From Chrysoperla carnea (lineage: Eukaryota; Arthropoda; Insecta; Neuroptera; Chrysopidae): a DNA stretch of 64,000 nt. Shown piece after piece: positions 1 through 11,246 of the stretch; positions within the stretch are counted from its first letter, which is position 1; each line of letters opens with the position of its first letter. The translations under genes were made by a program, and so were the position numbers. The notes under the pieces were generated by a model, which searched no databases, had not been told where the DNA came from, and saw only the letters and a program-made list of their open reading frames with translations. Location of the stretch: contig NC_058337.1 of assembly GCF_905475395.1 (NCBI RefSeq), positions 62,888,368 to 62,952,367 of the forward strand, in the 5' to 3' direction.

Positions 1-852
1 TCGATACATTAGAATACTAATATTTGGCGAAGACAATGGGGTATTCGAATCATTTTGGTGTGAATACTTTAATTATGTTCGGAAGCGACCCTTAACGGTG
101 CTTGAATTATAAGGTTTGCATTTTTTTTCTTGATTACACCCAATTATTGACAAACCACTTCACATTCGAATACTAAATCCGAGTAATTAAATTTTTTGTT
201 TTTAATCAATCGTATAAGTATAATTATTAACGCAATATTAATTTTCATATTGATTTTATTTATGAACGGTCATACAATTTGTATAAAAATAGACCCATTA
301 TAGTTGTGTAACCACAGCTAATTGAAAAATGTAAGATAAGGAATATTAATAGTTATTACATCATATTTAAAAGCGATAATTTTAAAAGTTTTAATTATAA
401 AATTATAACGATTATTTAAAGAAAAATATTATGGTCACTGAGGTAAATAACCTAATTTTTACCTACGTTATTTTATATAATGTTTACTTAAAAAATCAAA
501 AACAAAAAAACGTAATACCAAAATAATAAACAGTTATTAAAAATGAATAAATTAAATTCTAAGAAACGGAAGGTGGATTTATTAGTAGTTTTAACATTAG
601 TAATAGTTCTTTATAAGCAAAAAAAATGTTGTGAATGATTCATATTTAATTTTTTTTTCTTTTTTTTGCGTAAGCTGTTTTGAATGTTTGTTTTCTTTAT
701 TCTTCAAAAACTTTAAGAAGGGCAACACACGTAAGGAAAAGTATTGTAAGGTCAAACCTGTTATAATTTTCAACAAAGAGTTAGTTCTATGAAATGAAAA
801 TATATGACAGCACAGAAATTCGTAGGAACCGTCATGAAATGCGTTAATGATT

Positions 853-876
853 ATGCCAACTTCTTGTGAAGTTGGC
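853..876. repeat. Short perfect hairpin
   Basis: A 10-bp perfect stem (TGCCAACTTC/GAAGTTGGCA) encloses a TTGT loop. A related GCCAACTT...TAGCCT block recurs about 215 bp downstream (from 1068), so this is probably the edge of a decayed repeated element. Confidence 0.5.
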
Positions 877-1418
877 ATGATATTTTAGCCTACGTAACTT
901 TAGTTTGCAGATAATATCTCATGGATAATTTGCTGCAAATTTTAAACAAATGATCATGTAATTCAGAGATATTATAATTCGCGGAGAATTTTCGTTTCAC
1001 GCATAATCTATGAGTAGTTTGCAGTTAATTTCAAACCCACATTTAAACTATCGTAATACCATCGACCATGCCAACTTTTCGTAAAATTTGCAGAATTCTA
1101 GCCTGTGCTAACTGAAACACTCTTAACTGAATATATATACTTTTTTCCACGCTTAAAATAATTTTCAAAATTATTTATTCTTAACTTTACCGATATTACA
1201 AAAAGCAATGGTTGGAAGAAAGGAGAGGGAATTTATCTCGAAAAAATCCTACAAATTAATTAGTTAACGGTCTATGAATCTTATATTTTGACGCCTTTTA
1301 AGTCCGCCGTTCATGTGTACCCCTTGAAAATAAAACTTATTGGTTTTAAAATAGTTTTCTTATTAAAAAAAGGTAATTGATAGTAAGTAGAGAAACAAAA
1401 ATTCAATAAATTAAAAAA

Positions 1419-1441
1419 ATAATAATAATAATAATAATAAC
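1419..1441. repeat. (AAT)n microsatellite
   Basis: Uninterrupted AAT trinucleotide units, about seven to eight copies, in an AT-rich setting. Confidence 0.9.
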
Positions 1442-3849
1442 AATTATGCCCCATGGTTGAAATCTGTTAGTCCAAATCAGATACAAATTTCTTCAAGTTT
1501 TCAACTATAAATTAATATTTTAAATTACTTGGAATATTTTATAATGCGAAATTTTCTTGCTATTTCTCATGATATCGATAACATATAAGAGATACCGATT
1601 AAAAATCTTTGATTTCTCAAACGGTAATAAAATTTATTCATATTTGCATAAACTTTCGATATGAAACTGATATTATTTGTTAATATTCCAAAATGTTTCA
1701 TTTCATTTAAACTAAGCCTATCTCAATAAAATTATTATTATTATTATGTGGATTATGAAATGAAAAATTAAACTCCCAAAATATAAATTTCAGAACTGGA
1801 TTATTGTGAAAATTTTCAACTAAATCAATTGATACCTCAATTCATTTTATTAAAAGTTGACTGATTTACTAAATTTTGGATAGAATAATAAAGAAATTTG
1901 TATTTGTCAGCAAAAAAATTTTTTTTCTTCAACCCACTCAAAAAATAAACAATTTTAGTTTACAATAATTTCGTAAATTATTTAACTTTCCACTATTTCC
2001 TTAAATCCATAAAATCCACTGGTAATATCTGGGTACATCCAGGTTTGTGTTAAATCGAGGTACCGGAAAATCATAATGATAAAGGTTACCCTCAAAATTT
2101 TACTGCATACGGATTTTAAGTGTGCAGACAAACACAATAATTTGTTTAAAAAAATAATATTTCCAACAACTATTATAGTAGCAAACATCATCGTGCGACA
2201 GTGAGTATTGGAAATGATTTGTTTCATTTTACGGCTAAATTTTATTTTAAATCAAATTTCAAATTCAAAATTTTAGCATTCTATTGCTATAACTTTCTGA
2301 GTTAAAAGGGTAAGATATGTACATTTTCTATCTACCTATCGATATATATCGACTGGCTGGTTTATCCGCACAGACCAAATTCCTAAAACTTTTTCCCGAA
2401 ATATATATTTTATTAAATGTATCTGGCGTAAAAAAAAATTCGTTAGTAAAGCTACTTTTCCGCATTAGGCGTTACTTAAACAAGTGAGAGTCAACAATAT
2501 GAAAACTAATTTTATGAAAAAATGTTTCAAACCAAACTAAAAACTTTACATGCCTTAAATTTTTCTTAAAATTAAAAAACAAGAGGGGAAGGTTATATTT
2601 CAAACAAAAAAAACACATTGAAACAAGAAAATTTCTTGCTTTATGGGATCCCTGTAACGTCTACTTTCGCAGGGTTTTAAAAACCCTTGTCAATAAATTT
2701 TGCCACGCTACCTCGAACTCTGGTAAGAGATAGAAGAACACTTCTTAAGTTCTTTCATAAAAAAATCATTTTAATTGGGTCAAAGAGATCGAATCTTGCT
2801 GAAAACTAGCAGATAGGACGATATCTTCGACTGATATTAATATCATGACGGAGCCAACTAGTCCGGGTTTTTCCAGGGCATCCCCCGGATCATATGTATA
2901 AATAAGTTTTGTATTATTTATTATAATAAGCATTCAAGTCTCAATTCAAAATCAACAAATATTCATTTGATAAACTTTAACTATAATAAATAATAGTAAT
3001 ATAAACATTAGGTCACCTTATAATACAATTTTATATAATACAATATAGTTTAAAATCGAATTTGAAGGCCATTCGTATAAGAAAACAAACCTTGTACGTA
3101 ACAACCATAAAAAACGGGAGAAGGTTCTCATTTTATTTTTATCTTCGAATTTCTCGAACCAATATTTAATTTTTATCCACTAATACCTTTCTTTTAATGC
3201 CAAGAAAAAAGATCTAATGATAATTTTAAATTTTATCTATATCCTCAGGCCCATTTAAAAATCTACCATAGTTCGGCAATGATAATAAATATTGGAAAAC
3301 TTCAAATTAGAAAGCATTTCCTTATAAAAAAAACTGATATTTTTTTGAAAATCGAATAGATTTTGCAGAAATCAAGTGCAAAGTTTTATTTGTTTGTTTT
3401 ATCATTCGATTCTTGAAGGAAAGAATATTAGAAACAGTTCTTAATTTTTAACTTTTCCTCTTTATACCTATTCTTTAAAAAAAATGTTAATCCATACCAA
3501 CAGATTCGATATGAGGTTGCAACTACCAAATTAATCATTTCGCCCTTGACGTATAATATAACAATTGTAGGAGGGTAAGAATACTCAACTAAATAATATT
3601 ATAAATTTATAAACTTCGGTACTTAAGTATTTGTTGAACTAGATCGTAGACCCGTAACCGAATTGTAGCAAACTATTGCTGAACTATTCTTAAAGTGTAG
3701 TTAACTGACATTATTAACATTTCTCTGCAAAATAAATACAATTATCCAAAGCTTGATAATCAGCACTCAAGCGCAGCCAATGAAAAAAGCCTAAGTAAGC
3801 CAAAGTCTGCCAAAGTCTTGGCTAATAAATCAAATGTCTCAGAGACATA

Positions 3850-4435
3850 TTATTAATAAAATTTTATTGATTTATAAACACGCCTATCATATAGTTTTTC
3901 TATCGAAAAGTGTTCATAGCTATTTTTAAATAAATTAATTTTAATCAATTTTTTTTTATTACAATGTTTTGAAGGCAAGCCTATATTATTATTTTCGCAA
4001 TTAAATTATCTTTCTTCTGATACCAATTTCGATTGGTTAACAGGTCGATGTAGTTACCTATATTGACTTACCTGTTCATATGATATGAACAGATCTACAC
4101 CGATCTGTTAACCAATCAAAATTGTATCTGAAGAAAGATAATTTAAATATGAAAATAATGCTATAGACGGTCCTGCAATTAACTATTCTTGGAAAAAATT
4201 GATTAAAATTAATTTAATTAAAAAAATAATCCATAAAAAGTTTTTTATTATATTTCCTTTTCTTTTTTAATTTTGTTTTTAGAATTTTTGTTTTGCTCGG
4301 ATCCACGAGTCTACCTGCAAAGTTTCAGCTCGATTGGATCACGGGAAAAGGCAGACAAGCAGACAAATAGATAAGCAGAGAAGCAGAGCCTACGAGTTAA
4401 AATAGTTATAGACGTGTTTATCAATCAATCTATTC
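3850..4435. mobile_element. Foldback (hairpin) element, imperfect
   Basis: The two halves are inverted copies of each other about a centre near 4076. The inner arms share TTCTGATAC and GATTGGTTAACAG. Middle arms share AATTAATTTTAATCAATTTTT at 3925-3955 and its complement at 4192-4215. The outermost arms (AAACACGCCTAT near 3880, ATAGACGTGTTTAT near 4408) also match. The right half carries an extra unpaired segment (about 4255-4400), so the element seems to have taken an insertion. It encodes nothing visible. It fits a non-autonomous hairpin DNA transposon; no target duplication was certain. Confidence 0.65.
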
Positions 4436-5574
4436 TGATTAACAGATGAGTGAAGTTCAACCTTATAGCGCCTCCTGTACTATATAGACATTAGAGTAGA
4501 CTTGAAATTTTAGTTCGTATAACTTAAATTATCATTATTTATATTGGATAATTAATTCGATCGAGTTTAATAACATCGATGGATGGTTCGGTTATGTCCG
4601 CCATCTACGAGAGCAAATACACTTAGATTAAAAAGCTTATATAGTGATCTTTTTGCTGACTCTATCAGCTCCTCATTTATTTTGAGCAGCTGAATGCACC
4701 TCCTTCACGCATATATCATACACTTTACCAGTTCATCACATCTATTGAATTTAATTCTTTGTGACGATGGAAATCAAACCCGCTGCCCTAGATACCTTTA
4801 CCGCATACGCAATTAGGGGATATTCAGTGCTAACATATGAGCAATTAATATTAATTGGAAAATAATTTTCGATTTTTTAATGTTGGTTCTATTTTTTGTT
4901 TGTATATGATTTATTTTTTGTAAAAGTATAATATTTAACGAAAACTTTTTATACTCCAGTACAAATAATCAATACAATAACAAAATTAAATAATTTTTAT
5001 TCCTTACAAATAAAATAAAAATAATTGTTTTATCAACATATTTATTATAATAAATAATTAATTTCATAACAATTCGTAAAGTAATAAATCAATTCAAAAA
5101 ATGTTTTGCGTAACTTCAAATAATTTTATTTTATTTTATTTGAAGCATAATAATATAATATTACTACTTACTCTATACGCTAGATACCATCTTTGTATAA
5201 TTCCAGTTATTTAGAAAACCTCTAAAAACCTGCTCTAAGAAAATGTAAACCATATTAATATTTAATATATACATTATTACATATGTATGTAACTTTTTAA
5301 CTGTTCTGTAAAGGTTTCTGTAACAAGAAAAATTTCATAAGAAAAAAAATAGTTCCATCAAATTCCATTGAAAAGTTCTTATGGATCCATTTTTAACCAG
5401 AAATCCTCATTATTACACGAATTTCGACCCCTGTTACCCCGAGGATCAGTATATTAATGGCTTGACGGCAACATATATACATTTGTTCTGGTAAAATTTC
5501 ATTTAAAAAGAAACTAGACTAATACGAAACAATGTAAACATTTTAATTCATATTGATGTGAAATTCAATATTTC
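4436..5574. other. Gene-free AT-rich region
   Basis: No exon or RNA gene supported. On the minus strand around 4752-4800 there is a weak tRNA B-box-like stretch (GGGTTTGATTTCC), but no cloverleaf could be drawn. Confidence 0.5.
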
Positions 5575-5740
5575 AAAAAGTGAGGTCGAGTTCGTAAATG
5601 AGCAACATAGGTCAATTAGGTCTTGGGTCCTATAAACCGTTAGAGATAGAACAAAAGTTTAAATATAAAAAAATCCCTTATAAAAGTCCCTTATAAAAAA
5701 ATAACAACTTTTGTTTGAAACATTTTTTCGTAAACATAAC
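5575..5740 (-). repeat. Dispersed repeat family 1, left part (split copy)
   Basis: This carries family words shared with copies at 19.0, 20.9, 32.6, 52.4, 54.7 and 56.9 kb: TTCGTAAATGAGCAACATAGG, CCGTTAGAGATAGAACAAAAG and GAAACATTTTTTCGTAAACAT. The copy is interrupted after CGTAAACATAAC by the Penelope insertion and resumes at 7385. Minus is defined by the orientation of the 56.7-kb copy. Confidence 0.85.
5730..5740 (+). repeat. Target-site duplication, left copy (11 bp)
   Basis: GTAAACATAAC here recurs at 7385-7395 on the other side of the Penelope palindrome. In uninterrupted copies of the host repeat (for example 21.1 kb) the corresponding sequence occurs once. That is what an 11-bp target duplication would produce. 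Confidence 0.75.
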
Positions 5741-5833
5741 TAATATAATATTATCGAAGATAATAAATGAGAACTCTAGGATATGTCGAAATAAATTTCG
5801 ATTTTTGCCCCAATTCCTAGATCAGTTTTTTGT

Positions 5834-5884
5834 ATTTTTAAAATACGTATTTTCGACTACCAAGTAGTCATCATCAGTAAGAAT
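5834..5884 (-). ncRNA. Hammerhead-ribozyme-like motif (left arm)
   Basis: This is the mirror copy of the motif at 7291-7341, read on the minus strand, with the same core and stems. It lies near the outer 3' end of the left Penelope copy. See the right-arm entry for the structure and its deviations. Confidence 0.5.
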
Positions 5885-6178
5885 TAGCTAGTGAATGTTA
5901 CTCTTTGCTAATTTGGTGGCGGACTGCACACTGTTACATTCGTGTTTTTACAATTTATACTGTTCACAGTATCTGTCAAATTGTATTGTCAGTGGCGCTA
6001 GCCAATCAACTGCCATCAGTTGACTAGTTTGGCCAATGAGCATGATACTTGTGCGCAGGCCCATTCGAGTATTTTTTGACGTTTAAAATAATAAATTACA
6101 AATCTAACCTAAATTAAAAAACTATAAATAAATCATAAAAATAAATAATCCTTTATTTTTATAACGTATTGACAATTT

Positions 6179-6595
6179 TTAGAAATTCAACCTTGATTTT
6201 GCAATTTTTATTAAATCCGAATTTGGAATAGGTCCTTTGTCCAAGTTCATTGCTTCATTACCCATCTTTTGAATGAAGATGCTTTCATAAGCGTCTAATT
6301 CGCAAGGATTGGGTACTGATTTTAAGAGCTTAAGGTTTGATTTGTCGATTTTGTGGTCGTTTTCGATAACGTGAGCGGCTACACATGATTTTTCAAATCT
6401 TCCATATTTTAAATGGCCCATATGTTCTTTGAATCTTGTGATGATTTGTCTTCTACTTTGACCTACATACTTCTTCGAACAATTTTGACATCCAATGCAA
6501 TATATTCCCGATTGTTGTTCCTTGTTGATTTTATCTTTGGGATTTCCAAGTAATTGTTTTAATTTTGTTCGACTAATGGGTGATGGGTTCGACAC
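6179..6595 (-). pseudogene. GIY-YIG endonuclease end of Penelope-like ORF (left copy)
   Basis: This 138-codon open frame is the C-terminal part of a Penelope-like element polyprotein. The GIY-YIG nuclease signature is visible: SGIYCIGCQNC, then KKYVGQSRRQIITRF and KEHMGHL, followed by SCVAAHVIENDH and a conserved E in YESIFIQKMG. In this family the domain nicks target DNA for retrotransposition. The upstream reverse transcriptase is missing, because the frame begins at the palindrome centre. The first few residues come from the junction, so it is a 5'-truncated remnant and not a full gene. The coding stretch is intact from there to its stop at 6179-6181. It is identical, apart from the junction residues, to the copy on the opposite strand. 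Confidence 0.85.
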
Positions 6596-6996
6596 CCATT
6601 AGTCGAACAAAATTAAAACAATTACTTGGAAATCCCAAAGATAAAATCAACAAGGAACAACAATCGGGAATATATTGCATTGGATGTCAAAATTGTTCGA
6701 AGAAGTATGTAGGTCAAAGTAGAAGACAAATCATCACAAGATTCAAAGAACATATGGGCCATTTAAAATATGGAAGATTTGAAAAATCATGTGTAGCCGC
6801 TCACGTTATCGAAAACGACCACAAAATCGACAAATCAAACCTTAAGCTCTTAAAATCAGTACCCAATCCTTGCGAATTAGACGCTTATGAAAGCATCTTC
6901 ATTCAAAAGATGGGTAATGAAGCAATGAACTTGGACAAAGGACCTATTCCAAATTCGGATTTAATAAAAATTGCAAAATCAAGGTTGAATTTCTAA
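6580..6996 (+). pseudogene. GIY-YIG endonuclease end of Penelope-like ORF (right copy)
   Basis: This is the plus-strand twin of the left-arm fragment. It has the same GIY-YIG motif order (SGIYCIGC, KKYVGQS, TRFKEHM), the same downstream AAHVIENDH and the same stop. It diverges head to head from its twin, and the two frames overlap across the centre. The reverse transcriptase part is absent. Both copies start at the same point (ISRTKLKQ), which suggests one duplication or snap-back event rather than two independent truncations. Because the frame has no internal stop or shift, the insertion is probably recent. A transcript reading through both arms would form a hairpin of nearly 800 bp. Confidence 0.85.
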
Positions 6997-7290
6997 AAAT
7001 TGTCAATACGTTATAAAAATAAAGGATTATTTATTTTTATGATTTATTTATAGTTTTTTAATTTAGGTTAGATTTGTAATTTATTATTTTAAACGTCAAA
7101 AAATACTCGAATGGGCCTGCGCACAAGTATCATGCTCATTGGCCAAACTAGTCAACTGATGGCAGTTGATTGGCTAGCGCCACTGACAATACAATTTGAC
7201 AGATACTGTGAACAGTATAAATTGTAAAAACACGAATGTAACAGTGTGCAGTCCGCCACCAAATTAGCAAAGAGTAACATTCACTAGCTA

Positions 7291-7341
7291 ATTCTTACTG
7301 ATGATGACTACTTGGTAGTCGAAAATACGTATTTTAAAAAT
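7291..7341 (+). ncRNA. Hammerhead-ribozyme-like motif (right arm)
   Basis: The core CTGATGA (7298-7304) is followed by a perfect 6-bp stem II (GACTAC/GTAGTC, loop TTG) and then GAAA (7321-7324). Stem III is the self-complementary ATACGTAT (7325-7332). It is followed by TT as the expected U-H dinucleotide. Stem I pairs ATTCTTA (7291-7297) with TAAAAAT (7335-7341), six of seven bases. Hammerhead ribozymes are established components of Penelope-like element terminal regions. Two deviations are one extra U between the core and stem II, and a stem III with no loop. The latter would only work as a dimer, as proposed for other short-stem hammerheads. Activity is untested. Confidence 0.55.
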
Positions 7342-7384
7342 ACAAAAAACTGATCTAGGAATTGGGGCAAAAATCGAAATTTAT

Positions 7385-7551
7385 GTAAACATAACTGTTT
7401 ACCCGTGAGAGCGCAAATTAGGCGTAAATTGTAGTATTATATGCGTATATCAGCTATATGTGTGTGACATGTAGGTATGTGTAATGTGACAGAGTATACA
7501 TGATATTTCAACAATTAACTCAGTCAATTGTTTGTTTTCACTTGTTTTATA
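7385..7551 (-). repeat. Dispersed repeat family 1, right part (split copy), with right target duplication
   Basis: This starts with the right copy of the 11-bp duplication (7385-7395). It continues with the family words TGTTTACCCGTGAGAGCGC and TTCAACAATTAACTCAGTC and ends at TTTCACTTGTTTT. It is the continuation of the copy at 5575-5740. Confidence 0.85.
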
Positions 7552-8144
7552 AAAATTTTATTGAAAATTAAAAAAAAGTGATTTGAAAGTTATATCAAAT
7601 ATTGCACTAAAAACGAAATACAAGGGACAATGTAAAATGAAAGCCAAAATCACGCTCTAAAAAGTATGGAACAAGAAAGATATTATTATATGAAATTGTT
7701 GTTATTATTAAAACCATCATTACAGTCGGGAGATCGTTCTCTGGAAAACTTTTCAGTCTTAGATCGATCGACTGTAGTGACGATTTTACTTAGAACAACA
7801 ATTTCAGATGATAATATTTTCTTGTTAATAAAAATTTTGAAAAATTTGTGCCAAAGCGTAAGTAGTAAATATTCTACAATTTTATACAAAATATTATTAT
7901 TTCATGAAATTGGAGACATTTTTGAATAAAAACATGCAACATAAATAATAGTATAATTTTTTTTAATTTTTAATAATTTTTTTTACTTTTTAACCAATAA
8001 AACTTGCTTAAAAAGGAGTTTTCAACTGATCAAATTAGCCAAATTACTGCCTCATAACAAGTTACTATAGTAACTATGTTAATGTTTTATTTATCTCATG
8101 GTGGTGTTAATGTTATGGTTATCAATGGTGGGTGACTTTTACCT

Positions 8145-8500
8145 ATCTCATCATCATGATCCTGATTGTCTTTTTAGCGTCAGTGGTTACTGTGAACCAA
8201 ATTGAGTTGGAAATTTTTCCGAGATATTGTTGAGGCGTTTGTTGGAGATTCATTCCCATATTTGGAGGGTATGTGACGCCACATAACCCTTTTTTATTAT
8301 GGTAGTAGAAAGCTTAGATGCCAAAACTCCGGAATATGTTTTGTGCTCATGATGATATTGAACAGTTTAATCAGCCAGCCCAAGGCTATTGAACCGATAA
8401 TTTTCTATATGGCAGCAGGAATCTTATCAGGTCCGGTAGCATTCGGTCAATCATTTTAAGTAGAGCGTGTTTAACCTCGCTCACATTGATTTAAGATATG
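8145..8500 (-). pseudogene. Decayed LINE reverse transcriptase fragment
   Basis: Reading the minus strand from 8500 gives SEVKHALLKM. After a frameshift it gives NATGPDKIPAAI, a stop, then KIIGSIALGWLIKLFN and IMSTKHIPEFWHLSFLLP. This is the familiar N-terminal block of non-LTR retrotransposon reverse transcriptases (pattern KATGPDxIPAE, then W, LFN, and IPxxW). The next stretch keeps only traces of the following block. At least one frameshift and one stop make it a dead 5'- and 3'-truncated relic. The exact clade cannot be given from this piece. Confidence 0.75.
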
Positions 8501-9599
8501 GCGACATTTGATTCCAAGGTTTGGAATCATGTCTAACCTTTAGAATTTTTATACAGTTAATATTAGAACTAATAAATAAGTAGGTGCCAGCTAAAAAAAA
8601 TTTTTTTAAACAACACTTTTCGCGAAATATTGATGAAAGTTTTTAAGTAAATTGATTTGATTTTGGTGTTTCTAAATTTTATGTTGTTAGAAATATCTTA
8701 AACATACGATAAATGCGTCATAAGTCAAATTATAATACCTACGGGAGCAAATAGAACTCATTACCAAACGTCCTAGGTAACTTTTTCACAGAAACTAGGC
8801 TTTTATAGAAAAATATTCCGGGCAATAATTTGTTTATAACTTTTTACTTTAAGCTATGTAAAAGTGATATCAAAAGTTATTAGAAAAATCGAAGCTTCCT
8901 TTAAAATTATTCTGAAATAAGGTAGGTAAATAACATCTTACTTTTTACACCTCTACTTATTCCATTATTGTATTAAATATACATTTTAAAAACGAACTAA
9001 AGATGCTTCATCCTATTCAACCTAATATAGAAAGGATATTTAAACAATTATATCTTTGATGATTATACAACAATTATTACATGTCAACATGAAAAAATAC
9101 ATCTTTAGTACAAATACGTATTCAGTACATTGAAGTAGAAAAATGAAAAAACCTTGAAATAAAAATTTAGTTACTCAAAAAAGAAAATTGTAATTGTAAT
9201 AAAAAAATTAATGTCCCATCAATAATAATTTACTTATCACTTTCAAAATTATTGAGTAATTTTATTACTCCATATATATATCAAATTTTTGTTGCATCAT
9301 GTTGTGTGGGATAATATTTTTTCCAAAATTAAATAAATACACTTTAAATTATGCTTTGAAATGAAAATTTAAAAAGGGTATTTAATATTTTAATTGAATA
9401 TAAATTTAATTGCATACAAAATTATAAATATTTAATACAAAATAAAAATTGTTTATAATAAAATTATGAAGTAAGAAATCTAACGAATTTTAGCCACATA
9501 TTCGCTTCTCTAATAAGATAGTATAAAATATAGTGGAGAGAATTGTAGCAGGGATCAAAATTTACCTTAATGTGTTCAGTTTGTGTACATCAGTTTCAA
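8501..9599. other. Gene-free AT-rich region
   Basis: Nothing supported on either strand; very AT-rich with short oligo-A/T runs. Confidence 0.5.
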
Positions 9600-10020
9600 G
9601 TACACTGACTTCAAAAAAAAAAACTATTCCAAAACAATTTAATATGCACTAAAAAGTAAAAAACTAATTGCCTAATCAAATATTTTTAGAATTCTCCTAA
9701 GTAAAATGAAATTTAAAATTAAAGAAATATTGCAATTTTTGGAGTCGGTGTCAGCCAAGGAAGCAACTGTGGCAGAACACATTAACTTGGTTGACACCGA
9801 CTGCAAAAAATAGCAATAATTGTAACTACATTATATATTATCGTAATAATTTGAATGACTTTTAAGTAGTCTTATATTTTACTTAGAAGAACTCAAAAAT
9901 ATATTTTAATTATTGTTTGTTATTCAATAGAATACGAAATTATTTTTTTACTTTTTAGTGCATATTAATTTGTTTTGGAATAGTTTTTTTTTTTTTTTTT
10001 TTTGAAGACTTTTTTTGTAC
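9600..10020. mobile_element. Hairpin MITE-like foldback element
   Basis: Inverted arms of about 185 bp are present. The outer words (TTCAAAAAAAAAAACTATTCC, then CAATTTAATATGCACTAAAA) on the left recur inverted at 9950-10010. Middle words (CTAAGTAAAAT) recur inverted near 9883. The GC-richer centre is itself a hairpin: GTCGGTGTCAGCCAAG at 9744 and CTTGGTTGACACCGAC at 9785. No protein is encoded. It fits a non-autonomous DNA transposon that folds end to end. Confidence 0.75.
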
Positions 10021-11246
10021 AAAGTTTTTTATTTGAGATTTCAAAATAATAGCAATGTATTTAATAAGGATTTTCAATTATTTTTTTCTTAGATTTGCAC
10101 GGAGAATCAGGCTGAAATTTTAACCACATATTCTTTGAGTGAAAGTTCTACAAAAAAATTTAAACATTGTCATATTCATACATCCTTAGGATACATGCTA
10201 GAGACCAAAAGAGCCAAGAATAACAAAGTTGCAAATATTGTGTATTTTTAACGAAACAAAAATGATATTTTCTTTTTGCTTAGAAAAAATCAACCACCTA
10301 CTTCTATGTTATTTTAGTATCACAACTAAAAAAACCAAAAATACATAAATAGTCAATTGTAAAAGCGTAGGGTATTTTCTGGTAAATAGAACACTGTTTG
10401 CATTCAGAGGAAATTTAATGGTATTATTGTAAAATAAAACACCCCACGCTTATACAATCAAATAGTAAGAATTTGATTTTTGTGGGTTTTACAAATAAAA
10501 AGTTAGTGTTTTCTTTAAATGTAAAGTTTATTTTTAAAGTTTTTTTAATTTTATCTTTTTGTGTGGATAGACATAAATATTCTTAAGCCAAAAATTTGAA
10601 TAGCTACAACCCAAAAATGTCTACTTATATATTTCTGAATTCATTAAAAAAGTCGAGAATTAGTTCAATTCTCATAACTTTAATTTCGTAGATGAATACC
10701 AATATTTTTTATAAAAATTTTATCGTAGTCTTAGTAGTTAATTATATGAACACAAATAATTTGTTTCTGCGCACAGTGCTCCGAGATACATAACTTATTT
10801 TAGAGGCTACTAACATCGAATTTATGATTTTTTTTTTATGTTAAGCAAAGATGTTGAAGCCATATTACTCTCAAATGTACATTATTTGATAGTAAACTGA
10901 TAGTTCTCAACATTATCTAACAATATTTTTTAAATATATATAATGAATACCCTTGTATATTAGATGTACGCAGGGTATTAAAATTGACATTTTACTGGAA
11001 ATATAGTATTTTTTTTATAAACAAATTAAAACAAAAACAAAAAATTATTAACAATCGGAAATGAAACATAAAGAACATTTAACAAGTCTCTGATAAATAT
11101 ATAAAAACACATATCCGGATATATTATTTTTCATTAACAAAATTATTTAAAATTATGTAGATTTACATCATGTTTACATAAAATTGCAATTAAATTCGTA
11201 CTCGTAGACATTCGTACACGGTCGACGAATGTCTAGTTTTTAATTA
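10021..11246. other. Gene-free AT-rich region
   Basis: No coding or RNA feature is supported. Confidence 0.5.

Larger units (their letters stand above)
1..3849. other. Gene-free AT-rich region
   Basis: No exon with codon-like composition bounded by splice signals was seen on either strand. The short open frames here are low-complexity and look like chance. Small items inside (a hairpin and an AAT microsatellite) are listed separately. Around 2.64-2.89 kb the DNA is less AT-rich, with a short palindrome (GGGTTTTAAAAACCC), possibly an old transposon that I cannot assign. Confidence 0.6.
5741..7384. mobile_element. Palindromic pair of Penelope-like element 3' ends
   Basis: Two 797-bp arms (5791-6587 and 6588-7384) are inverted copies, apparently identical by reading, about a centre at 6587.5 with a loop of roughly 10 nt. 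Each arm runs outward from the centre as a truncated GIY-YIG coding end, a 3' untranslated part and a terminal hammerhead-like motif. About 50 bp of extra, unpaired sequence (5741-5790) lies only on the left, before the duplicated target GTAAACATAAC. Penelope-like elements are known for 5' truncation, inverted or tandem partial copies and variable target duplications. The reverse transcriptase domain is absent from both copies. The insertion split a family-1 repeat. Confidence 0.85.

Noticed and set aside
4752-4800. Possible tRNA or SINE on the minus strand
   Set aside because: Only a B-box-like word is present; no acceptor stem or anticodon arm could be formed.
7666-7929. 87-codon plus-strand frame and its antisense partner
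   Set aside because: Low-complexity, no similarity, and located at the edge of a repeat copy.
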